The notes under the pieces are model-generated. The model was given only the letters and a program-made list of their open reading frames with translations. It was not told where the DNA came from and did not search any database. Positions 9,510-18,083 of a DNA stretch of 64,000 nucleotides are shown here, piece after piece (the stretch's first letter is position 1; each line of letters opens with the position of its first letter). Source of the stretch: Rhizobium subbaraonis. GTDB taxonomy: Bacteria; Pseudomonadota; Alphaproteobacteria; Rhizobiales; Rhizobiaceae. The stretch lies in NCBI RefSeq assembly GCF_900220975.1, contig NZ_OBQD01000007.1, forward strand, positions 248,001-312,000. Reading direction: 5' to 3'. The translations under genes were made by a program, and so were the position numbers.

Positions 9510-9535
9510 GGCATCGCTCCCATGGGGGCGGTGCC
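9510..9535 (+). other. Strong intercistronic hairpin before the MBL-fold gene
   Basis: GGCATCGCTCCC can pair with GGGGGCGGTGCC (three G-T pairs) around a tiny loop, between the haloperoxidase-like gene and the MBL-fold gene. No T run follows. It may stabilise the mRNA or weaken read-through; it is not a classic terminator. Confidence 0.35.
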
Positions 9536-9565
9536 GGGCTTTCCTCCAGACGAAGGACGACGCCC

Positions 9566-10513
9566 ATGAACCGCCCCGTTGACAGTTCCGCATTCGCCCT
9601 CACCCGCCGCCAGCTTCTGTCCGGCGGCGCCGCACTCGCCGCAAACAGCCTGCTTCCGAAGGGGGCATTTGCCGTCGAGGCCCATCGCTTCGACCATGGC
9701 AGCTTCGATGTCACCGTCTTAAGCGACGGCTTTCTCACCCTGCCGGCTGAGGTGCTGCTGCCCGACGCGACCGCCGAGGAACGCCTGCCGATCCTGAAGC
9801 GTCTGGGCGGCGATGCCGCCGGCGCCCCCGTTCAGGTCAACATCCCGCTGATCCGCACGGGCGACGAGCTCATCCTCGTGGACATCGGCTCGGGCACAAG
9901 CTTCCAGGACAGCGCCGGCAGGCTGGCCGAAAACCTGCGGGCCGCAGGCGTCGACCCCGCCGCGATCACCAAAGTGGTGTTCACCCATGCCCATCCCGAC
10001 CATTCCGGCGCGACGCTCGGCCCGGACGGAAAGCTACTCTATCCGAACGCCGACTATGTGGTCAGCGCTGCCGAATGGGAATTCTGGACCGACCGGGACT
10101 TCGAGAAGAGCCAGCCGGAGGCGCTGCACGGCTTCGCCCGCGGCGCAAGGCGCGATCTCCTTGCCGTCCGGGACCGGCTGCGGCTGGTGAAACCCGGCGA
10201 CGAGGTCGTGCCCGGCATGACGGTCCTGAATACCCCCGGCCATACGCCCGGCCACATCTCACTGCATCTCGACGGTGGCGACGGCCTGATCGTGACCGGC
10301 GATGCCGCGACCAGCAACGTCATCTTCTTCGAGAATCCCGACTGGCATTTCGGCTTCGACACGCAGGCCGAGACAGCACTTGCGACCCGCAAGGCGCTGA
10401 TCGCCGAGGCGGCGACCAGGAAGACCAAGCTTCTCGGCTACCACTGGGCCTATCCCGGCGTCGGCTTTGCCGAGCGCAAGGGCGCCGCCTATCGCTTCGT
10501 CCCGGCATCGTGA
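9566..10513 (+). CDS. Metallo-beta-lactamase-fold hydrolase, Tat-exported
   Basis: The protein has 315 residues. It begins with a twin-arginine leader (LTRRQLLSGGAALAANSLL) that ends near PKGAFA, so it probably acts in the periplasm. The MBL-fold zinc motif THAHPDHSG places H141, H143, D145 and H146, and further ligands are in NTPGHTPGH and TGDAA. The family covers lactonases, sulfatases and thioesterases, and the substrate cannot be chosen from sequence. It lies 106 bp after the haloperoxidase-like gene on the same strand and may be co-transcribed; both have Tat leaders. A good intrinsic terminator follows. Confidence 0.87.
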   Translation: MNRPVDSSAFALTRRQLLSGGAALAANSLLPKGAFAVEAHRFDHGSFDVTVLSDGFLTLPAEVLLPDATAEERLPILKRLGGDAAGAPVQVNIPLIRTGDELILVDIGSGTSFQDSAGRLAENLRAAGVDPAAITKVVFTHAHPDHSGATLGPDGKLLYPNADYVVSAAEWEFWTDRDFEKSQPEALHGFARGARRDLLAVRDRLRLVKPGDEVVPGMTVLNTPGHTPGHISLHLDGGDGLIVTGDAATSNVIFFENPDWHFGFDTQAETALATRKALIAEAATRKTKLLGYHWAYPGVGFAERKGAAYRFVPAS

Positions 10514-10536
10514 CAAGGCCGCTTCGCCCTGCCCTG

Positions 10537-10574
10537 CCCCGAATCTACCTTTGCCGCAGGGTTCGGGGTTTTCC
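10537..10574 (+). terminator. Intrinsic terminator after the MBL-fold gene
   Basis: Stem CCCCGAA/TTCGGGG (10537-10543 and 10562-10568) followed by TTTTCC. It lies 23 bp after the stop codon. Confidence 0.6.
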
Positions 10575-10594
10575 TTTCGCCCATCGCTTCTATG

Positions 10595-10622
10595 TCTGTC
10601 CCTGTATATCTGTCCCTGTATA
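10595..10622 (+). repeat. Perfect tandem 14-bp repeat before the GH32 gene
   Basis: The unit TCTGTCCCTGTATA occurs twice with no gap (10595-10608 and 10609-10622) and ends 19 bp before the GH32 start. The position suggests an operator or a promoter element (each copy contains TGTATA, a possible -10). No regulator gene adjoins it. Confidence 0.6.
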
Positions 10623-10641
10623 AAGGATGAAAGGGAATGGA

Positions 10642-12351
10642 ATGAACGAACGACTGACGGTGGCGGCCGACACCATCCGCACCCTTGCGGTCGACCTGCC
10701 GGTCAATGCGACCTTCCACATCTGGCTGAAGGCGACAGGGCACAACAGCTTGGGCTCTGTCTCCTTCGCCAACGCTCGCGGCAAGTTCGCCGAAGTGTCG
10801 ATCGCCAATGCCGAGGAATACGGCCTGCGCATCTATCAGGTCTTCGGCGGTGGTCACGTCGAACTAAGCTTCGACACGGCGACGACGGCGGTGTCGGTGA
10901 TCTACTGGTTCACCGCCGCCGACGTGCTGGAGACCGGCATCACGGTCGTCCACACCAACCGCGGCAACGCGCCCCCGGAGCTTCCGGGCGGCTACCATTT
11001 CCGCCCGCCCTTCGGCTGGATGAACGATCCGAACGGCTTCGGGCGCTTCGATGGCCGGCCCCACCTCTTCTACCAGCACTATTCGCACGGCCTGCGCTGG
11101 AACACGATGCACTGGGGGCACGCGGTTTCCTCCGATTATCTGCGCTGGCGCCACCTGCCGATCTTCCTCTTTCCCTCCGAGGACCTGACCGCCCGCCCTG
11201 ACAAGCGCGGCGGCGCCTTTTCCGGCACCACCATCCCGCTGGTCGACGGCCCCGGCATCCGCGTGTTCTTCACCGAGCAGGTCGCCGACCGACAGCCCGA
11301 GCAGCAGATCCAGCTCACCGCCACCTCCTCCGACCTGATCACCGCCGGACAGGCCGAGGTGGTCCTTGCCAGCCGCCCCACCGGCGCTGGCCTGACGCCG
11401 GACTTTCGTGATCCCTACGTGTTCCGGGGACCGGACGGGCTCTGGAAGATGCTTCTCGGCAGCCAGAGCGACGAAGGTGGCGTCATCCTGCTCTACGAAA
11501 CCGAGGACCGGACGGCTGCGACCGGCTGGACCTATGTTGGCAAGCTTCTGGTCGAGGAGCGCTACCGCACGACCGCGATCGAATGCCCCTGCCTGCTGCC
11601 GCTCGACGGCCCGGCCACCAGCCGCTCGACACGCTGGGTGCTCGTCTACGGGCTGATGAACAGCAAGGACGAGGAGACCGGCCGGCAGAACCTGACGATG
11701 GCCGATGTCGGCTGGTTCGACGGCCGCAGCTTCTCCAAGGAATTCGGGCAGGAGCTCGATTTCGGCACCGACAACTACGCCTTCCAGGCCTTCCTCGACG
11801 GCGATCGGGCCGTTGGCATCGGCTGGCTCGCCAACTGGGCCGACGCGCATCCGGACATCGACTTCCCGACGGCCATGACATTGCCACGCGCGATGCATCT
11901 TTCGGACGGCATGCTGCTGACGCCGCCGATCGGCGCGGCCGAAAGCCTGCGCAGCCGCATTCTCGACCGCACGCGGCTTGCCGCCGGCGAGACGGTGACG
12001 TTCGACAATGGCGCGGTCGAGATCCTCTTCGATCTGGACGAAGCCGGGGCGACTTTCGAGCTGGAACTGGATCACCCCGGGGCCGCCATCGCAGTCTTTC
12101 GCGACCAGCGCGGCCTCGGCATCCGCTATGAGCGCGACGACGGGCCGGCGTCGCCGCTCTACGTCGCCCGCGGCGCCAATCCGCGGCGCGTGCGCGTCTT
12201 CCTCGACTACGGCTCGATCGAGGTCTTCGCCGACCGCGGCCGCTGGGTCGGCACGAAACGCATCGACGGCTTCGAGCCGATCCGCGCCGCCCGCTTCAGT
12301 GCAGGCGCGCAAAGCGTCGTGCAGGCCACGGTATGGGCCTTGAAGCTCTGA
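10642..12351 (+). CDS. Glycoside hydrolase family 32 protein (levanase/sucrose-fructan hydrolase type)
   Basis: The 569-residue protein has the three GH32 signature sites: WMNDPNG with the nucleophile aspartate D129, the transition-state aspartate in FRDPYVF (D257), and the general acid in the EC motif (E314, IECPCLLP). A C-terminal beta-sandwich ends with DYGSIEVFADRGRW. About 115 residues precede the catalytic domain and look like a separate beta-rich domain. There is no signal peptide, so the enzyme is probably cytosolic. ATG 10642 is preferred over 10627 because AAAGGGA is well placed before it. No sugar transporter is adjacent. Substrate (sucrose, levan, inulin or oligofructoside) is open. 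Confidence 0.9.
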   Translation: MNERLTVAADTIRTLAVDLPVNATFHIWLKATGHNSLGSVSFANARGKFAEVSIANAEEYGLRIYQVFGGGHVELSFDTATTAVSVIYWFTAADVLETGITVVHTNRGNAPPELPGGYHFRPPFGWMNDPNGFGRFDGRPHLFYQHYSHGLRWNTMHWGHAVSSDYLRWRHLPIFLFPSEDLTARPDKRGGAFSGTTIPLVDGPGIRVFFTEQVADRQPEQQIQLTATSSDLITAGQAEVVLASRPTGAGLTPDFRDPYVFRGPDGLWKMLLGSQSDEGGVILLYETEDRTAATGWTYVGKLLVEERYRTTAIECPCLLPLDGPATSRSTRWVLVYGLMNSKDEETGRQNLTMADVGWFDGRSFSKEFGQELDFGTDNYAFQAFLDGDRAVGIGWLANWADAHPDIDFPTAMTLPRAMHLSDGMLLTPPIGAAESLRSRILDRTRLAAGETVTFDNGAVEILFDLDEAGATFELELDHPGAAIAVFRDQRGLGIRYERDDGPASPLYVARGANPRRVRVFLDYGSIEVFADRGRWVGTKRIDGFEPIRAARFSAGAQSVVQATVWALKL

Positions 12352-12364
12352 GAACCAGCCTTGC

Positions 12365-12844
12365 TCACGTTGCCCTGGCATAGGCCAGGATGAAGAGAAC
12401 GAGGGATGCGATCGAGGTGACCGTGCGGACGTGGTTCCACGCGGTCCAGCGGCCCAGATAGGTCTTCCATAGCGCCTCGCCTTCCGGGCTCGCCGGGTTC
12501 ACCGCGGCGAGCGCGTCGTTCATCGGGACATTGAAGACGATGGTGACGCCGAGCGTGCCAACCAGGAAGACGGCAGCAGCTCCGATCGCAAGTGCACTGC
12601 CGGGAGCGCCGTTCAGGAAAGCCAGGACGATTATCGCGACCGCCAGCAGCGCCGTGCCCATGAAGGCGGCAAAGAACAGCGGGTTCTGGATCACCACGTT
12701 GATCGCGTTCATCGCCGCGATGCCTTCGCCCGCCGGCAGCCGCGCCAGCGCCGCCATGATGCACACCGAAAAGATGAAGAAGAGGCCGGCATTCAGGCCC
12801 GCACCGACGGTGGCGACGAGGAGAAGCAAGGTGTAGGCGGCCAC
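12365..12844 (-). CDS. DUF1772 (anthrone-oxygenase-like) integral membrane protein
   Basis: The 159-residue protein has about four hydrophobic segments (residues 1-32, 48-75, 80-103, 138-156). The features GLNAGLFFIFSV near the N-terminus, the central FNVPMNDAL and the later WNHVRTVTS are typical of the DUF1772 family. Its biochemical role in bacteria is not established. It converges with the GH32 gene (13 bp apart) and starts within a 235-bp gap before the DUF1194 gene. No partner gene is obvious. Confidence 0.8.
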   Translation of the reverse strand: MAAYTLLLLVATVGAGLNAGLFFIFSVCIMAALARLPAGEGIAAMNAINVVIQNPLFFAAFMGTALLAVAIIVLAFLNGAPGSALAIGAAAVFLVGTLGVTIVFNVPMNDALAAVNPASPEGEALWKTYLGRWTAWNHVRTVTSIASLVLFILAYARAT

Positions 12845-13079
12845 GGCAATCCTCCGAATCTACTGGCGGGGGCGCAGGCGTGCGGCCCGGCTCAGCTATA
12901 CCAGCTCTCGTCCGTGTGATCACCGACAGTTGAACGGAATTGCCGGTCGGCCCCGGCAAACGCCTGTGCTACAGTCTTCGCTTGCACGGTTGGCGCCTGA
13001 ATCGCGCCGCGCATCGCCGCCCTGTTCCGCGTTTCCGTCCCAAACGGCAGCGGACGTTTCCGCAGGAGGGAAATGCAGG

Positions 13080-13877
13080 ATGCTGCTTGCCGCACTCGCC
13101 ATGTTCTTCAGCGTGACCGCCTATGGCGATACGCACGCCGTCGCGACCGAAAGCGGCACTGTCGTCGATCTGGAGCTTGTTCTTGCCGTCGATGTTTCCG
13201 GGTCGATGGACCTCGAGGAGGCGCAGGTCCAGCGCGCCGGCTATGTGTCCGCCCTCACCCACCCCGAGTTCCTTGCCGCGATCCGCGAGGGCTATAACGG
13301 CCGAATCGCTCTCAGTTACTATGAGTGGGGCGGCTCCGTCAGCGCCAATTCACGGATGCCCTGGGCACTGATCGAGACGGCCGAGGACGCTCGTCGCTTT
13401 GCCCAGAAGATCAAGGAGCGCCCTTTCGCATCGATGCGCGGCACGTCGCTCTCGGCCGCGCTGGCCTATGGTTCCACGCTTTTCGAAGGCAACGGATATG
13501 ACGGCGCCCGGCGGGTGATCGACGTTTCCGGTGACGGCCCCAACAATTACGGCGCGCCGGTGGCGCCGGCCCGCGACGCGGCGACGGCGCTCGGGATCGT
13601 GGTCAACGGGCTTGCGATCATGATCCGTCCCTCGGCCGCCTACGGCCCGCTCGACCGCTACTATGCCGATTGCGTGATCGGCGGCCCCGGCGCCTTCGTC
13701 GTCGCGGTGCAGGAGCCCGAGGATTTTGCGATCGCCATCCGGCGCAAGCTGGTGCTCGAGGTCAGCGGCCGCCTGCCCCCGCCGAACGTCTTCGCAGCGG
13801 CCGGCGACAGCGACTGCCTGATCGGCGAGAAACTCCGGCCGGGCTTCGACCAGTATTACCCGGAACTGAACCGATGA
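13080..13877 (+). CDS. DUF1194 protein, exported von Willebrand A-like
   Basis: The 265-residue protein begins with a short signal peptide (MLLAALAMFFSVTAYGDTHA) followed by a VWA-like fold with a MIDAS-type DVSGS at residues 38-42 and later SGDGPNNYG. This matches DUF1194, a common periplasmic family of unknown function in alphaproteobacteria. A perfect AGGAGG at 13064-13069 sets the start at 13080; an in-frame extension to 12930 has no ribosome-binding site and no family character. It stands alone. A metal-dependent adhesion or binding role is possible but unproven. Confidence 0.85.
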   Translation: MLLAALAMFFSVTAYGDTHAVATESGTVVDLELVLAVDVSGSMDLEEAQVQRAGYVSALTHPEFLAAIREGYNGRIALSYYEWGGSVSANSRMPWALIETAEDARRFAQKIKERPFASMRGTSLSAALAYGSTLFEGNGYDGARRVIDVSGDGPNNYGAPVAPARDAATALGIVVNGLAIMIRPSAAYGPLDRYYADCVIGGPGAFVVAVQEPEDFAIAIRRKLVLEVSGRLPPPNVFAAAGDSDCLIGEKLRPGFDQYYPELNR

Positions 13878-14130
13878 GACGCGGCCGAACGCGTTCAGCG
13901 TGACGGCCGCTCTTGCTCCGCCATGGCGCGAAGCATCCACATATCCCGGGACTGACCTGCGGGCGCAAGCCCTTCCGGGTGTCTTGCGACCGCGACCGGC
14001 CGCGTTACTCGACCCGCTCGTTTGCCGGACGGCGGGGCCATGTCGAGGTGGCCGTCAACACCCCCTGAAACAAGCCACGAGCGGGCTGCCCATCGCAACC
14101 TATTCCTTTATTTATGGAAATATGCTTTAA

Positions 14131-14146
14131 TTGAATGAACGTTCAG
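14131..14146. promoter_or_regulatory. TetR-type operator 1 (upstream of Rieske oxygenase)
   Basis: TTGAATGAACGTTCAG is a near-palindrome 18 bp before the preferred start of the Rieske gene. The same element recurs at 16973-16988 and 24063-24078. An AT-rich TTTAAT (14126-14131) directly abuts it and could be the -10 box, so binding would block transcription. The BetI-like regulator at 22465-23169 is the likely binder. Confidence 0.65.
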
Positions 14147-14164
14147 CAAAATGTGGGGAAGAAG

Positions 14165-15355
14165 ATGAATGAAGTGATCCGCGACATCTCCATTCCGAAC
14201 GACTGGGACCGCAGCGGTCTGCCGGGATGGTGCTATCACAGCGCCGCCCTGCTGGAGCTGGAGAAGCAGCATATTTTCCGGGAGCACTGGCAGATCGCCT
14301 GCCACGTCTCCGACGTCCCCGAACCCGGCAACTACATCACGCTGGACGTGATCGGCGAGCGCGCCCTGATCCTTCGCGATCAGGACGGTGAGATCAAAGC
14401 GTTCCACAATATCTGTCGTCACCGCGGCTCGCGTCTCGTCGCCGACAGGAGCGGCACCTGCCGCAACGCGCTCGTCTGTCCGTTTCACGGCTGGGTCTAC
14501 AATCTCGACGGCACGCTGCGCGGGGCCGCGCGCCCCCGCTCGTTCCCGCCCATGGACAAGCACGAATTCGCGCTGAAGACCATCGAATGCGAGGTCTGGC
14601 AGGGCTTCGTCTTCATTCGCTTCGCTCCCGGCCCGCAAGCGTCCGTGGCCGAGATCATGCGCCCGTTCGAGGCGGAACTGTCGCACTACCGTCCCGCCGA
14701 GATGGTGCCCGTCGGAGAAATCCACACGCAGGAGACCCCGGTCAACTGGAAGTCCGTGCGCGACGTGGACAATGAGGGCTACCACGTGGCGATGGCTCAT
14801 CCCGCGCTACAGGATCTCTACGGCTCGACCTACTACGACGAGCCCTTCGTCGACGGCCTCTGCCGCTCGTTCGCCACCTACAATCCCCATGCCGGGCGCC
14901 GCTGGAGCGTCGGGCGCTACGTGAAGATCGCGCCGGAAAACAAGAGCTTGCCGGACCATCTGCGCAAGGCCTGGATCTATTTCGGCATCTTCCCCAATGC
15001 CGTGATCGCGGTGACGCCGGAAAGCCTGCAGTTCTACCAGGAGTTCCCGATCTCCGTCGGCCGGACGATGCTGCGCGGCGGCGTATACCGCTACCGCGAC
15101 GAAACCCGCGAGCAGGCCGCCGCCCGCTATCTCGCCGCACGCATCGACCGCGATACCCAGGCCGAGGACGTTCAACTGACCATCTGGTCGAACGAGGCCA
15201 TGACCTCGAACGCCTTCGCCGGCTTCTACCTGTCGGATCTGGAGTACGGCGTGCGGACGCACCACGACCATCTGCGGAAAGCGCTGCCGGTGATGAACCT
15301 TGCAACCCCGCCGGACGAGAAGGACATGGCGGCGAAGAATGCTGCCATGCGCTGA
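14165..15355 (+). CDS. Rieske [2Fe-2S] oxygenase alpha subunit (glycine-betaine/stachydrine demethylase type)
   Basis: The 396-residue protein has the Rieske cluster ligands C84-x-H86 (NICRHRG) and C105-x2-H108 (CPFHGW). The catalytic non-heme iron site is VDNEGYHVAMAHPAL with H207 and H212 and a bridging acid at E204. The domain order and length fit alpha subunits that demethylate quaternary amines (GbcA, stachydrine and carnitine types) better than aromatic dioxygenases. GGGGAAG before ATG 14165 favours this start over ATG 14135, which would place the operator inside the gene. No ferredoxin-reductase gene is near, so electrons must come from elsewhere. Substrate is inferred only by context with the amine island. 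Confidence 0.85.
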   Translation: MNEVIRDISIPNDWDRSGLPGWCYHSAALLELEKQHIFREHWQIACHVSDVPEPGNYITLDVIGERALILRDQDGEIKAFHNICRHRGSRLVADRSGTCRNALVCPFHGWVYNLDGTLRGAARPRSFPPMDKHEFALKTIECEVWQGFVFIRFAPGPQASVAEIMRPFEAELSHYRPAEMVPVGEIHTQETPVNWKSVRDVDNEGYHVAMAHPALQDLYGSTYYDEPFVDGLCRSFATYNPHAGRRWSVGRYVKIAPENKSLPDHLRKAWIYFGIFPNAVIAVTPESLQFYQEFPISVGRTMLRGGVYRYRDETREQAAARYLAARIDRDTQAEDVQLTIWSNEAMTSNAFAGFYLSDLEYGVRTHHDHLRKALPVMNLATPPDEKDMAAKNAAMR

Positions 15356-15390
15356 GCCGCTTGGCTCCCGCCAACCCTTGCAACGCAGCC

Positions 15391-15422
15391 TAAAAAAGAG
15401 CCCGCTTTCGCGGGCTCAAAAA
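15391..15422. terminator. Bidirectional intrinsic terminator between convergent genes
   Basis: Perfect stem GAGCCCGC/GCGGGCTC (15398-15405 and 15410-15417), loop TTTC, with a run of A before and A after it, so it has a T run on both strands. It separates the Rieske gene (ends 15355) from the aminotransferase (ends 15471). Confidence 0.88.
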
Positions 15423-15470
15423 TGTCGGGGCCGGGAATGAGTGACCCCGACAGGCTGGCAGACGGCGGCC

Positions 15471-16898
15471 TCAGCCGCGCCACAGTCCTTCCCGAACCAG
15501 GTCGTCCATCGTCAGCTCGATGCCGCGGCGAAGGATCGCCGCCATGTCGTCGATCTGGCTGGTGCTGATCGTCAGCGGCGGCGACATCACGCACATGTTG
15601 ATGAGCGGCCGCACCAGCAGGCCAAGCTCCTGGCAGTGGTTGTCGATGCGCTTGCCCACCTCGAGGTCGAGCGTCAGCGGATTGTTGCTCACCCGGTCGG
15701 CCACGCATTCCACGCAGGCCATCAGCCCCATGCCGCGCACCTCGCCGACCAGCGGAAGTTCCTCCAAAGCCTTCAGGCTGGATTGGAAATGGCCGGATAT
15801 CGAGCGTGCGTGCTCCAGAAGCCCGTCTTCGAGAAGATCGAGGTTCTTCAGTGCCACGGCACATCCGACCGGATGGCTCGAATAGGTGAGCCCGTGCGCG
15901 AACATCGCCTCCGAATGATTGGAGCGGCGCAGTTCCTCCAGAAGACGTCCGGCGATCATCACGCCGCCGAGCGGGAAGTAACCTGACGTCACGCCCTTGG
16001 CAAAAGTGATCATGTCCGGATCAAGGCCGAATACCTCCTGCGAGGCAAAGACGTGCCCGAGCCTTCCGAAGGCGGTCACAACCTCATCGGCGATGAAGAG
16101 GATGTCGTTTTGCCGGCACAGTTCGCGAATGCGGCGCAGATAGCCGTCCGGCGGAACGATGACGCCGCCCGATGCCATCACCGGTTCGGCGACGAAGGCA
16201 CCGATGCGCTCGGCGCCGACCGTCTCGATCACGTCCTTGAACTCGGCCACCAGATAGTCGCAGAACGCCACCGCTGCCACACCCTCCGGCCGGCGGAACG
16301 GATTGGGGCAGGTCAGCTTGACCACCTGCTCGCCGGCGCCGTCCATCCAGTCCTGATCGCGCGGCCGCCCGTTCAGCGAGGCCGAGAGATAGGTGGAGCC
16401 ATGGTAGGCGCCCTGGCGCGAAACGATCAGCTTCTTCTCGCCCCGTCCCTTCACATTGTTGGCAAACTGCATGAAGCGCAGCGCGGTCTCGACCGCCGAG
16501 GAACCGCCGGTGGTGTAGAACACGTGGTCGAGCCCGTCGGGCGCATGGCCGGCAAGCCGTCCTGACAGGAGTGCTGCGGGCGCGTTGGTCGTGTACCAGG
16601 GCGAATTGTAGGAAAGCTCCATCGCCTGCGCCGCCATGACCTCGGCCAGTTCCCTGCGCCGGTGACCGGCGTTGACGCACCACATGCCGGCGGGCCCGTC
16701 GATCAGCCGGCGTCCGGCGGCGTCGGTGACGTAGATACCCTCCCCGCCTTCGATCCGCCCGCGGGCTTCCGCACCGATCGAGCCCGACATGGGCCAGGGC
16801 TGCACCAGATGACGCTCGGCCAGCAGCGTCAGCTCGTCTGCAGCCTCCTCCGCCATTGCCCCACCCTGCATTCCGGTCGACTTCGGTATCGCAGCCAT
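15471..16898 (-). CDS. Class III (omega) pyridoxal-phosphate aminotransferase
   Basis: The 475-residue protein shows the class III fold: TTGGSSAVETALR (phosphate-binding region), FIADEVVTAFGRLG with D271 contacting the PLP ring, and the Schiff-base lysine K301 in FAKGVTSGYFPLGG. Enzymes of this type transaminate the terminal amine of polyamines, beta-alanine or similar omega-amines with pyruvate or 2-oxoglutarate. ATG 16898 has a GGAG at good spacing; upstream in-frame codons run into the operator region. It is divergent from the ABC transporter operon and shares operator 2, so it belongs to the amine regulon. The amino donor is unknown. Confidence 0.9.
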   Translation of the reverse strand: MAAIPKSTGMQGGAMAEEAADELTLLAERHLVQPWPMSGSIGAEARGRIEGGEGIYVTDAAGRRLIDGPAGMWCVNAGHRRRELAEVMAAQAMELSYNSPWYTTNAPAALLSGRLAGHAPDGLDHVFYTTGGSSAVETALRFMQFANNVKGRGEKKLIVSRQGAYHGSTYLSASLNGRPRDQDWMDGAGEQVVKLTCPNPFRRPEGVAAVAFCDYLVAEFKDVIETVGAERIGAFVAEPVMASGGVIVPPDGYLRRIRELCRQNDILFIADEVVTAFGRLGHVFASQEVFGLDPDMITFAKGVTSGYFPLGGVMIAGRLLEELRRSNHSEAMFAHGLTYSSHPVGCAVALKNLDLLEDGLLEHARSISGHFQSSLKALEELPLVGEVRGMGLMACVECVADRVSNNPLTLDLEVGKRIDNHCQELGLLVRPLINMCVMSPPLTISTSQIDDMAAILRRGIELTMDDLVREGLWRG

Positions 16899-16945
16899 CC
16901 CACGCTCCAGACACGTTGAAAAACGTAATTCATCACTCAACACAA

Positions 16946-16965
16946 TGAAAAGAATATTCTTTTCA
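16946..16965. promoter_or_regulatory. Perfect 20-bp palindrome in the divergent aminotransferase/ABC promoter region
   Basis: TGAAAAGAATATTCTTTTCA is identical to its reverse complement over all 20 bases. It sits 7 bp from TetR-type operator 2 and 47 bp from the aminotransferase start. Its sequence differs from the TetR-type element, which suggests a second, different regulator. Confidence 0.6.
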
Positions 16966-16972
16966 CCAAATA

Positions 16973-16988
16973 TTGAATGTTCGTTCAA
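16973..16988. promoter_or_regulatory. TetR-type operator 2 (between aminotransferase and ABC operon)
   Basis: TTGAATGTTCGTTCAA, extended to an 18-bp near-palindrome with flanking A and T. It shares the TTGAA...TTCA arms and internal pattern with the sites at 14131 and 24063. It serves two divergent units, the aminotransferase and the permease-permease-ATPase operon. Confidence 0.7.
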
Positions 16989-17165
16989 TCAATATTGCAG
17001 AATTAGCGCTTGATTTCAATGGCGGTTTGCGCTCATCTTTCGACAGGGAACAGCAACAGCCGAAAAGGCGGTCGAGATGAAATCTGCATCAGAGGCAGGC
17101 GGGTTCTGTCCCGTGCTACAGATCCGTATGCAGGGCCAGGATCACATCCAGGGAAAGTCGCGGCG

Positions 17166-18083
17166 ATGAGCACCGCGGCCATCGCCAGTTCACCGGAAAA
17201 GCCGGCTCCCGCCAAAGGCATCCGTTGGCTGCACGGCGAGGAGGCCCGCGGGCTGGCGATGATCTCGCCGACCCTGCTTTACGCGCTTGCCCTGCTGCTT
17301 GTGCCTGTCCTGCTGGTGATCGCCTACAGCTTCTGGACCCAGAACTACCTGGAGATCGACCGTACCTTCACGTTCGAGAACTACCGCCTCGCCCTGACGG
17401 AGCCGATCTACCGCGACCTTTTCGTGCGCTCGCTGTGGATCTCGATGCTGACGAGTGCCATCACCGTCGTGTTTTCCTATCCGATCGCCTGGTACATTTC
17501 CTTCCACGGCGGCCCGCACAAGAACCTCTGGCTCTTTCTCGTCACCATTCCCTGCTGGACCAGCTATCTGCTGCGGGTGATGTCGTGGAAGGTGATCCTC
17601 GGCTATGGCGGCGTCCTCAACACCGGCCTGATGGCTGCCGGCGTCATCGACCAGCCGATAACGTCGCTGCTCTACAATGCCAATGCCGTCGTCATCACTC
17701 TCGTCCACAGCTGGGCCGCCTTCGCGATCCTGCCGATCTACGTCTCGCTGCAGAAGATCGACCGGTCGTTGATTGAGGCTGCACGCGACCTGGGCGACGG
17801 TGCCGTGCGCTCCTTTCTGCGCGTCACCCTGCCGCTGTCCATGCCCGGCGTCATCTCCGCCTTCCTGATCGTGATGATACCGACGGTCGGCGACTACGTG
17901 ACGCCCAAGCTGGTGGGCGGCAAGGACGGTGTGATGATCGCAACCGCGATCCAGGCGCAGTTCGGCAAGAGCGCCAACTGGCCGCTCGGCGCGGCGCTAT
18001 CGGTCACGACGATGGTGCTGGTCTCGCTGGCGGCGGCAGCCGTCGTCCTTTCCCTTCGCTTTGCCGTGCGGAGGTTACGCTGA
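17166..18083 (+). CDS. ABC transporter permease, polyamine/opine type (PotB-like)
   Basis: The 305-residue inner-membrane protein has six predicted hydrophobic helices and the permease EAA loop (EAARDLGDGAVRSFLRVTLP, about 205-225) that docks the ATPase. The order PotB-PotC-PotA that follows is the spermidine/putrescine family arrangement. The ATG at 17166 fits a normal cytosolic N-terminus; an in-frame ATG at 17010 adds a segment without membrane or family character. Its stop overlaps the next start by one base (TGATG). It follows operator 2 in the regulated amine island. The transported amine is not known. Confidence 0.9.
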   Translation: MSTAAIASSPEKPAPAKGIRWLHGEEARGLAMISPTLLYALALLLVPVLLVIAYSFWTQNYLEIDRTFTFENYRLALTEPIYRDLFVRSLWISMLTSAITVVFSYPIAWYISFHGGPHKNLWLFLVTIPCWTSYLLRVMSWKVILGYGGVLNTGLMAAGVIDQPITSLLYNANAVVITLVHSWAAFAILPIYVSLQKIDRSLIEAARDLGDGAVRSFLRVTLPLSMPGVISAFLIVMIPTVGDYVTPKLVGGKDGVMIATAIQAQFGKSANWPLGAALSVTTMVLVSLAAAAVVLSLRFAVRRLR

